A DNA stretch of 64,000 nucleotides, taken from Parietaria judaica (Eukaryota > Streptophyta > Magnoliopsida > Rosales > Urticaceae). Every line of letters starts with the position of its first letter. Position 1 is the stretch's first letter. Location of the stretch: the NCBI GenBank assembly GCA_954871525.1, contig OX940860.1, positions 25,700,001-25,764,000 on the forward strand, written 5' to 3'. The notes beneath the pieces are model-generated. The model was not told where the DNA came from. It ran no database searches and worked only from the letters and a program-made list of their open reading frames with translations. Shown here piece after piece: positions 54,915 to 64,000 of this stretch. A program made the translations under genes and the position numbers.

Positions 54915-55386
54915 GTTAAGTGTGAATGTGTGATATTAGTTGAATAACAAAAAGTCCCACATTGATAGAGGACAAGAGTTTGGTGATGTTTATATACCAA
55001 ATATTAGGGACAAGGGCTTGGGCCCTTTGGGTCATAGGATTTTGTGGATGGGGGAGGACTCACACAAATGTTACACCACCACGCGCGCGCCGCCGCCGTC
55101 CGGCCGGACGTGGGGAGGTGAGGTGAGGTGCTCTTGTGTGAGTATAATTATTTTTGCCGAAAGTTTAATTGGTATTTTTGCCGCGATAATTTTTTTATAT
55201 AACCGAAAAGTCCCTATTTTTTACACGCATTTTATCGAAAATCGGTTGGAGAAGGTTTTATCGAAAAGCTCGATAATCGAAAAGTATATAAAACGATAAG
55301 TATTAGAGCCGGCAACTTACCGGTAACTATCGAAAAGACCGAAAATCGGCGATTATCGACGATTATCGTCGAAAATGCGAACCCTG
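54147..55386. mobile_element. hAT-type element, 8-bp target duplication TACAGAAC
   Basis: A 1240-bp element is flanked by perfect 8-bp repeats TACAGAAC (54139-54146 and 55387-55394). Its ends are CAAGGTTCAAC (left) and GCGAACCCTG (right), an inverted repeat shared in part with the element at 12348-12903. Both arms are full of TTATCGA and CGATAAT motifs. The centre holds a hexanucleotide array and a GC-rich stretch (55080-55130) starting after AAAAAGTCCCACATTG. No transposase was recognised. Confidence 0.82.
54838..54916. repeat. (GTGTAT)n array
   Basis: About 13 hexanucleotide units with one variant (GTGAAT). It is preceded from about 54480 by looser repeats of AAGTGTATAATATTAAGT, from which the array probably grew. 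It lies inside the hAT-type element. Confidence 0.95.
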
Positions 55387-55394
55387 TACAGAAC

Positions 55395-56802
55395 ATTATT
55401 ATTTAAATATTTTAAAAGTTACTATTTTAGAGAATATCCGTCAGACATACTCACCATTTACCTACCAGTAACCAACCCGTGAAAATATAATTATAGCATC
55501 ATTCGTAGCAACATTTTAATATTAGTATTTTCTACCATCTTAGCAATACTGACTTGGAATTTCAATCCATATCTTATGTGAACATTTGCACTTTGACCAT
55601 GCATCTATGCAGTGAACATGTAGTGAGAATTAATTTATTCTTTTGGCCATTCGAACAGTGAGAATTTGTCCATCTATTACTAAGATAAGATAAGGGTTAA
55701 TTCCTATAAAAGTATCACTTATTTTTCAATTTTTTTTTTTACTCTGACAAAACATATATACTCTGATATTATATATAAGACATGTACCTTAAAAAAAGAA
55801 TTAGAATTTATTGATACTTTTTAAGACTATTTTAAACGTGATCAATTAATTGTCATTATTTTTTTATTTCCTTCAACATTTTTTTTAACTCAAGGATTAC
55901 AAACAGCTCATGCACAACAACCCCGTTAATAATTTTTAAAAAAATGATTTTTTTTATTTAACCTGAAACTGGAACCATATTTTGATTTTTCGGAATCAGA
56001 ATTCCGATCCCTTTTTGTTTCTATGTTAAGGCATAGATATGTCAAATTTGTCCTACCTGGACAGATATTTAGATAGCTTCTCTCTATTATATGGAGAGGA
56101 TCTTTAATTTGAAGAAGGAAATTGAAGATCAATGTAAACTCAGGGTTTTTTTTTTTTGCAAGAATGACCTTAGTGGGATTTCATTAAAAAGCATACCCTC
56201 CTTCGGCACTATTCATGTTTCTTAGCAGGGGGTATTTATGGGTATGGATTTGATTCAAAACCCAAATGAGGTCTTTTAGCAATTTATTTATGTAAACTCA
56301 TTTGTTGTTAAAATTCTTACATCTGGTCCCTTAATTTGTTATATACCGCCGAATTGTCCTTAGTAACTTAAAATTTAGCAGAAACCTTCATAATAATATA
56401 CCATATAGTCTAAGAAACCGTAAAAACATATACGCCCAAGTGATTTTAGTTTTCATTTTATAATTTTTAAAATCCCTAAATTGATATAATTTCACATTAA
56501 TGGTTTTTTTCTTCATATATATTTGTTCTAAATTGCATGTAATTAGAAAAATAAAATGCAATTAGACGAGAACAACGAATAGTATAGAACGTGTCGAGCC
56601 AATGACATCGAGGCGACAAAATTTGATGAAGGTGAGGGAGGGAGATCGCAAGCTCGAGAGAAACAATGGTTCACGAATCTAAGTTTTGGGATTTTGTTCT
56701 TCAAAATTAATTAATTTTTTTAAGTAGAGAATAATATGGTTAAATAAGATGACAATGGCATATTTTGTTTATAATGGTTAAACAAAACATTATTAATTTG
56801 AT
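55395..56802. other. AT-rich intergenic DNA
   Basis: No gene or clear element. A GGAATCAGAATTCCG palindrome near 55990 resembles motifs near 58650 and 59850 and may be a relic of an old repeat. Confidence 0.4.
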
Positions 56803-56807
56803 AATGA

Positions 56808-57556
56808 TGTAGAGGGCGATTTTCACCTCCCTCTTCCAGTCACAAAAATAATCACAAAGAACAAGTTAACAACAATGATCAGTGAATATCTTTGTTTTAT
56901 TATATTTCCGACAAGAGCTCGGTTTCCTTTCGTTGAATAACTGGACAGTTGAAGGATCAAGAACAAGAACTTTCTCTATTTCTTCGGCCTTTCCCTTACA
57001 GGATATTCTCTCTCTTTCTCTCTGGTTTCTTCTTCTATTTTTCCGGCCTTTACAAACGAGGCTTAACTTGCCTTTTATAGAGCTTACATTATGCCTTCTC
57101 GCATCTTTCCCGCTCTTTTCTCTTTTTAATCATTAGTTTCCCCATAGTGATTTGAGGGAAGCGTGGTTAGCCCATGCTTTACGTCATTTCCGAGCAGACT
57201 GCCATAATGGGTAGGTGGGCTTCATTAAATGTATGTCTCGTCAACCGTCATTCGGCCCTGCAAGCTTCGTCGCTGATGCCTCTCGTTGAGTGAGTAGGTG
57301 GGCTTCATTAAATGCACGTCTCGTCAGCCGTCATTCGGCCCTGCACGCTTCATCATAACGCCTTTAGACTTCATCGAGGGTTGCTTTTAGACTCCATCGA
57401 GGGTTGCTCTTAGACTCCATCGAGGGTTGTTCTCCTCGAGGATATTCCTTGGTTGACCATCGGTCAACGAACTTCCTCGCTCTCTTCTTGTGTCGTTTAT
57501 GGACAAAACGACACGAGTTGTATTGATGATGGATTTGACCAAATCCGACCTTAACA
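56808..57556. mobile_element. Solo LTR, 5-bp target duplication AATGA
   Basis: A 749-bp sequence starts TGTAGAGGGCGA, ends CCTTAACA and is flanked by AATGA on both sides (56803-56807 and 57557-57561). It has no internal region, primer site or coding sequence, so it is the product of recombination between two LTRs. Inside are a 60-bp duplication (57211-57270 and 57294-57353) and three 23-bp units (57363-57431, core ACTCCATCGAGGGTTG). The parent family is not identified. Confidence 0.75.
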
Positions 57557-57561
57557 AATGA

Positions 57562-59404
57562 TAAGTGATCATCGACATTCTGACAAGGCTTTATATAATT
57601 GTAAATTTCAATCCGTAACTAACTTTTTGGTCGACATATTAATATAACTTTTGCATGTATATTAATATATGAAACATATATGATTGCCCACCAAAACAAT
57701 TGGTATCATTTTTTTTAAATGGTATCAATATTGTATAAAATAAAGCATCTAACAACTTGTCAGGGACACATAAGCCTTAAAATATGTTTTAAAAAAAGTC
57801 CGTCTTTGAATAATACCACAAAAAAAAATAAAAAAATTGAAGCAATTCTGAATGCTTTGTCCAAATCCAAAATAAGCTAATTAATTTAGCTCAAATTTAA
57901 ACTAACATGACATTTAAGTCTTAACTAATTATTTGTTCAGGTAAACTTATCAGTCAAATAATACATATTCTTTTGGACCCTTTGCAAGATTGAAGAGACA
58001 AGACTAAAATAAAAGAAAGTAATAAATGAAAAGATCACTTGAGAACAAAGTTATTGTAGATCTCTTATCATCTCCCAAAATTATTGGATCTTACTTAAAT
58101 CATTTCTTCCTATATATAAGGGAATTAGTGAACAAAATACTTATATTATTGATTTTAGTGCAAATGCAATTAAGTATTTACATTAGATTTTCAGTGACAA
58201 AAGTATTTATGTTATTAATTTTGAAGTAATTAAGTATCATATTATTGACTTTAGTGTAATTAAATATTTGGGTTAATTATTTTATTGGTGAAAGTACCAA
58301 GTGTACTTTTAAAATTTCCCTTAAAAATGGTTAGAACCGAGTAAAAATTTCCAAATAATAGTTGCCATTTTTTTTTCTTTCATCTTTGTGATATTATTGT
58401 TATATTACGGTAATTTTATCGTTTATAGGTTTGTCGACCACTTTCATTACTAATTAGAGTACAAATTAAGTATTTTACCACTAAAACAATTTAACATAAA
58501 TACTAAATTTTACCAAAATCAATAACATGAGTTCTTTCGTCACCAATCATCTATATATATATAACAATGTCAATTATCATGAACTTATACATTCAATTAT
58601 GCTCCTCTAGTCTAACAAAAAATTTAAACCATAAAAGTCATTGCTTCGCGAGGAATCAGAATTTCGGTTCCTCTTTCACCGATTCCGTATAAATTTGGAA
58701 TCGGCAATTCTAATTTGGAAAAAAATAGAGAACCTGAATTTCAGTTCCAATCTCTCATTACGTTTTCTATTTATTTCTCTAGCTTGTAAAATTCCCGATT
58801 CTACATCTACCTTTTGTTTTTATACATAAAAGTAAAATAAATTAGTCTGAACAACAGTTCACATAATATGGCCATTACTAATAATAAAAACGATAAAATC
58901 GAAACAAAACCATCAGCCGAAATTCCAAATTTAAATTTAAAAAAAAAATTACGGAAGCGGATCACGGATTCTGAACTCCTATTAACCGGATTAATTCGAT
59001 TAATTAATATTAAGTATTAAGGATTTAAATAATTATGCTGCAAACTCTACATCTCACCCTTCAATATTCATGTGGGCATTAAAAAATATTTAGGTGCTCA
59101 TTAGTCAATAATACTCAATCATACTCTTCTCTCATTAATCCAAAACCAAATAAAATAATTGGACCGACAAGCTGGTGAATACCCTTTTGGTAATTTCCTC
59201 CCCAAAGGGGCATTCTCTTTAAAAAAAATTGCCTATATCTCCATTCTCCCACAAGCAGACACCAAAAAGGCACAACATTCCAGTTCAGTCCCTTCATTCT
59301 TCAACCCAGAAGAGAGATTACGAGCCACATATAACAAGAAGAAGAAGACGACGATTAACTCTCTCTCTCCCACACACACCCCAAGAAAACCAAATTGAGC
59401 CAAA
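57562..59404. other. Intergenic region upstream of the ENODL gene
   Basis: AT-rich. The last 200 bases (CT-rich, with CACACACACC just before the ATG) are the probable 5' UTR and promoter of the next gene. No other gene was supported. Confidence 0.4.
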
Positions 59405-62400
59405 ATGGCAGGGAAAAAACAATTTCGTTACAGTTTAGGACACCATCTAGTTCTAGTGATTCTTCTTCTGGCTGTGTTGGTGTGGATTCCGAGATCTGCA
59501 GAGGCTTACAAGAACTACACAGTGGGCGATTCTCTGGGCTGGTACGACAACACAGAGAAGCCTGATCTGAATTATCAGAAATGGGCTGATGATGCCAAGA
59601 ACTTCAGCTTGGGAGATTTTCTCCGTGAGTTTTCTTTTCTTTTCTTTTCTTTCTTTATTTATTTATTTTGAGTTTTCTTTGATTTCCATTAGAATTTTAA
59701 AACATGCTCTAAAGCTTTTCCTTCACATATTGTTTTCTATATATTTTATAGTTTGAATGAACTTTAGACGTTAAAAGGTACAACTTCAAATAATCAGTTG
59801 TGGATAAATAATTGCGGATATTTTTAATTTTATTTTTTCGAAATCGAAAAAATAAGGAATCGAAATCCCGGTTCCTTCTAAATATTTGACACTACACTAG
59901 TTAGTACTCGGTTGTCGATGTGGCCGACAGGGCGCCTTCCATGGCATCCTGCCGGCCACACTACGACAATCGCAATTAGGCCGGCCGCGAGACACAGGGG
60001 TGGGCCCTGCTCGCATGGCGAACCGCAGAGTGGCGGTTTCCGTTATAACTGATTCAATGGCCGGCGAAGCATGGCCGCTCATTCGGCCACGTTGACTTGG
60101 TAGGTAGTTAGTTGGTTAGTTGTAATTTTGCAGGATTTTGATTTCCTGTTATGGGTTTTGTGTTCAGCTTCTGATTTTTATTTGCTTGATCTGTTTTTGT
60201 CAAAGTTTATAAAGCTGATTCCTTTTAGTTGTACAGAGCTTTTTTTTTTGGCTAAAAATAATGTTAAAAATATTTATCAGGTTTGGGAATAATTGTAACA
60301 AAACTACCTAATTTTTTTTTTTAAAATAACGTCATATTTACATTTTTGTAATTACATTGATTAAATACTCAAGTTAAAAAAAAATTACGTTTCCGTACTA
60401 ATTTTTGAGTTTCTTACACGGATATGTGCTAAACTAACATTCAATTTTTTAAACATTTTTAGATTTCTCATACTAAAATGTTTTAATTTGAAATATACAT
60501 AAGAAATATACAGAAAATTAAAAATATAAATTTCAGGATTCTAAATGTTTAATCATCACAATTAAAACTCGAAATATATTTTTAAACATAGTAAGCCAAT
60601 TTTAATAGTATTTACTTTCTCATTATAATTTCAGTCTCTAATGTTTTTGCAAAAGGCCTCACGTATTTATTTTTGTCAGATTCAATTGCTTTTTCCAATC
60701 TGGAAATACATGGAATATAGTATCTCTCTTTTTATTACGTGTAACTTCGTTTTGGTACTTTAATTTCAAGTGCACATGTGACATGTTGTTGCTGTTACAA
60801 GAATGACATTTATGGAAAGAAAAGATAAATATCAGAGAAAGATGCACTAAGAAAGTGACATATGTCAAGATAAGAAATTAAATTAAATTAAATTAAAACA
60901 AATTTATTTCGCTATATCCCAGCTGCGAATCACGTGTTAGGCCTATATGATCACATTGACAAAGATAGAATAGAATAGAACAACTCACACGCAATCTGCG
61001 CTGCCATATATATATATATATATACTTATATCTATCTATTAATGATATTTTGAATATCTATTTGTAAAAATTAAAATAAGAGATGAATAAATATTGATGT
61101 TTAAAAGAATAAGTAAGAAGTATATGCTATATAAAAATAAAATAAAATTATATTATTTAAAGTTTAAACTTCTATACTTTGTTACGTGTCTCTTCGACAG
61201 TTTTGTACTTTGGCAATTATGAGTATCAGAGTCGGTTGAGACTCGAGACTTGCGAACTCCTCACCCTCCGAAAAGTAAAATACCATTAATAAAGAATATT
61301 ATATCTCATTATATGCCAAAAAGTTTGTTGTAAACTGTAAGTCGTGTCATCCATAATAATGATTAAATTAGAGGATGTTTTGGGTCATAATTAATTGGCC
61401 AAAAAGTAATTAATACTTACAAAGATACAATCATTAAATTAGCTATAAGTATATTTAAATTCCATCTTGTTGGAAATCTATGCTTGCCTAGTTGTCTTGT
61501 CAGCATGTTAGCATAAATGTAGCAAATAAATACTTTCATTATTTAATGTCATAAATGTACCATTATATATGCATAATCTACCACTTCAAGCAGTCAAAAA
61601 AAGTTCATAATTATTAGTGCAATATCAAACCCCCTTTAAATGATTTAAACAAGTATTAGAACCTCATTATATTGTCTCCTACTTCATTAATTGAAACATA
61701 AAGAACTAATTAATAATTAGATACTTTTATTTTATTGAGTATTATAATTAGACACTTGCTTGCTTACCACGAGGCATATGAAGAGTATGTATTAGTATTA
61801 CTAAAGAAATAGTCATCTACACCTATAGCAATGTTGACATTTGAAGTGGAACTATACTTTCATAAAGGTTTATATTTGCGGCAAAAGTATTTATAAGTTA
61901 AAGTAATACTTACCGTGTTTTTTTTTTGTTACTTTGCGGTTTATTTTCTCAACTTGGTGAAATAAAAATATGTCTTGAGTACTCAGTTTGTATATTTTTG
62001 GTACTTGTTTATAATTTATATATTTTTTAATGAATTTAAGAGTATACGCCTCGATAAAAATAAAATTGAAAAAGTTGTTATATTCACTTTTTAAATTTAT
62101 TATATTTGCCGCAAATATCTTTATTGTGAGCTAGTCTATAAAAATTTGAATAATATGATTAAAAGTTAAGGGAAAATGAGTCATATGATAATATTTGTGA
62201 TTATATATGGAGTACGATTGTGAATTCTTTAATTTTCTATATTTGTATGCCATTAATTAAAGCGTGTAAGCTCTAAATTATCTGCAAAATTTTAACACAC
62301 ACGCTCATATATATATATATATAATCAAATACTTGTTTATCCATTTAAACATCAGTTTTATTTTAGCCATCTATAAGTACTTATTTTTCAGCACCGTGTT

Positions 62401-62430
62401 ACGAATTTTCACGTCTAATTTCATGCAAAC

Positions 62431-62465
<35 letters not shown>

Positions 62466-63103
62466 TCCTCTTATTGGAAATGTTTCTTTTTGTTACATAT
62501 AGTTATGATGTGAATTAAATAATACTAAAAACACTAATTCAAATATTGAAGAGCTTATTATAATGATCAGTATACAATATTGTCGCAGTTTTCAACACAA
62601 ACACGAACCACTCCGTTGTCCAGACCTACAACGCCACCACCTTCAAGCTCTGCAACTCCGGTGACGCCTCCGATGATGACACCACCGAGTGGTCCGCCGG
62701 GGACCCTTCCAACACGGCTACGCGCCCCGTCACCGTCCCTGTGCCGCTCCTCAAGGAGGGCAAGACCTTCTTCTTTTCCGGCGACTACGACGGTGACCAG
62801 TGCATGAGTGGCCAGCGTTTCTCCATCACTGTCACGCACGGCCAGGGCCTCCCTGCCAGCCTCCGCGACCCCTCTGACAATGCCCCGGGCCCTGGCGTCG
62901 GCCCCGAGGCCGGTGGCAATGACTCGGAGTCCGCCCCCGACACCAACATCCCCTCTAATTTTGATCACCCAAAAGCGGTTCCCGCGAGCGAGGACGACGA
63001 GGATGAGCGATCAGATTCTTCCATGGCAGTGGAGATTAACCATCGGCAATGGCCTAGGGTTTTGTTTGCGGTGGTTCTAGGGTTTGTTACTTCCTTGTTC
63101 TGA
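59405..63103 (+). CDS. Early nodulin-like protein (phytocyanin, GPI-anchored)
   Basis: Two exons (59405-59624 and 62589-63103) give 244 residues. Residues 1-34 are a signal peptide ending AEA before YKNYTVGDSLGW. The plastocyanin-like domain (35-155) has WADDAKNFSLGDFL, then NHSVVQTYNATTFKLC and GDQCMSGQRFSI. Cys95 and Cys145 form the structural disulfide. His81 is kept, but the copper Cys and second His positions are Ser137 and Gln144, so copper binding is not expected, as in other ENODLs. A Pro/Gly/Asp/Ser-rich linker follows, then a hydrophobic C-terminus (WPRVLFAVVLGFVTSLF) suited to a GPI anchor. It sits at the outer plasma membrane. Four N-glycosylation sites are visible. The single intron is at the conserved place but is 2,964 bases long. 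Confidence 0.93.
59890..60085. other. GC-rich island inside the ENODL intron
   Basis: About 190 bp rich in GGCCGGC, GCCGGCC and GGGCGCC motifs stands out in an otherwise AT-rich intron. It has several short palindromes (for example TAGGCCGGCCGCG) and no frame matching a known protein. It may be an inserted repeat; origin unknown. Confidence 0.35.
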
Positions 63104-63352
63104 TTGTTTCATTTCATTTATTGATTTTCCCCCCTTTCTTTTATATATTTAGATGAGTGTTTACAGTTGCATATTGCCTTTCTTTTTGTTCATATTATTG
63201 GTTCTACTTCTACACATATAGAGTGAGAATAATAATGAAATTCCAATGTGTAATGTATTTACTATTATTTATTTATTTATGGTCTTGTGACCATACTATA
63301 TGTCATGAGATCTATAGAGAATTTTAGTGATCTTAAATATTTTTTTATTGAG

Positions 63353-63781
63353 AAATGGCTCTTAATAGTCAAATTGAAACGTTTGATTAGCCAAATAGCC
63401 AACTTTTCATTTTTCTTTGCAAAATAGCCAAATTGATGAGGTGACTATTTAATAACATATTTTATACCTATAATACCCTTTTAACATATTAACGTGTATT
63501 AACAAAATTAATTTTTCTTAAAAATAAGAACATTTACTTGTGTTTACAGAAAATCTATATCAACGTGTATTAACTGAGTTAATTTGTTTAAAAATAAATT
63601 TGTTTATTTTTAAACAAATTAACTCAAGTAATACACGTTAATATAGTTAATAATACAAGAATAATACGGTCTTTCATGATTTATTAATGTGGTTGATTGA
63701 CTATTTGGCAATATTAATCAAAATGTTGACTATTTTGCAAAATAGTTTTTCTAATTTGACTATATGGCTATAGAGCCATTT
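63353..63781. mobile_element. Mutator-like MITE downstream of ENODL
   Basis: A 429-bp element with inverted ends AAATGGCTCT..ATAGTCAAATT and its reverse complement. The 9-bp flanks TTTATTGAG and TTTATTTTG agree at 7 of 9 positions, fitting a Mutator-type duplication. An internal long hairpin lies at 63562-63639. Confidence 0.7.
63562..63639. repeat. Long near-perfect hairpin
   Basis: Two 37-39-base arms (AACGTGTATTAACTGAGTTA.. and its inverse, ending AGTAATACACGTT) meet at 63600/63601 with almost no loop and few mismatches. It is inside the Mutator-like MITE. Confidence 0.85.
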
Positions 63782-64000
63782 TTTATTTTGGTGAGTGGTA
63801 ATACTCTACGTCTTCGGAATAACTTATAGCAATGACTTTAAAATATTGTTATAATAGGGTTTAGGCGTGAATAAGAAAAAGAAAAGAAAAAAAAGTGGAA
63901 ATTTTAAAATTTATTTTGTCCAAAAGCTATATCGCAACAATTCATTGTTCGTTGCGATTGGTGGACACGTGTCTTCGTGCTCAAAAAGTAGCAGGCAAGC
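63782..64000. other. Window end, no gene seen
   Basis: AT-rich DNA ending with a G-box-like GGACACGTGTC near 63962-63972. Nothing else recognised before the window ends. Confidence 0.4.

Noticed and set aside
54815..55000. 61-codon Thr-Tyr repeat protein
   Set aside because: It is only the translation of the hexanucleotide array.

Overview
This is nuclear DNA from a flowering plant, most likely a eudicot. It is AT-rich, has plant-type introns, carries restorer-of-fertility-like (RFL) pentatricopeptide-repeat genes, a SCAB actin-binding protein, a PR-1 protein and an early-nodulin-like protein, and is thick with LTR retrotransposons, hAT and Mutator-type MITEs and a tRNA-derived SINE. I cannot name the species. 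No rRNA gene, intact tRNA gene or CRISPR array was seen. Exon structures were built by eye from splice sites, reading frame and known family sequences.

Left part (1-21200, mostly minus strand): a duplicated, decaying RFL/SCAB neighbourhood. From left to right it holds a broken RFL copy (821-2252), a degenerate piece of SCAB (4194-5080), a small Ty3-type LTR element with a SINE inside one LTR (5996-7682), an intact RFL gene (9070-10800), an RFL 3'-end relic (13378-13545), and a complete 12-exon SCAB gene (14065-20569). Several hAT-type MITEs with clear 8-bp target duplications lie between them.

Middle part (21200-47200): a full-length Ty1/Copia element (22625-28793) with identical 241-bp LTRs, separate gag and pol frames, and four tandem hairpins in its leader whose stems co-vary. 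Next come an intronless E-type PPR gene with an overlapping upstream ORF (31385-33699), the 60S-maturation GTPase EFL1 (34786-37791, minus) and, head-to-head with it, the 16-exon nucleolar WD40 gene PWP1 (39832-45166, plus). A second copy of the small Ty3-type family, with the same Tyr-Asp-Glu-rich gag-like protein, lies at 46068-47190.

Right part (47200-64000): a third RFL copy broken by one missing base (47576-49326, plus), a two-exon PR-1-like gene (50320-51355, minus), a hAT-type element with a hexanucleotide array (54147-55386), a solo LTR (56808-57556) and a two-exon early-nodulin-like (phytocyanin) gene with a 3-kb intron (59405-63103, plus), followed by a Mutator-like MITE.

The host genes do not form one pathway. 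EFL1 and PWP1 both act in making the 60S ribosomal subunit, and the RFL and E-type PPR proteins are expected to act on organelle RNA. The strongest candidates for something undescribed are the hairpin array in the Copia leader, the frame-preserving gag-pol intron of that element, and the YDE-repeat gag-like non-autonomous LTR family.
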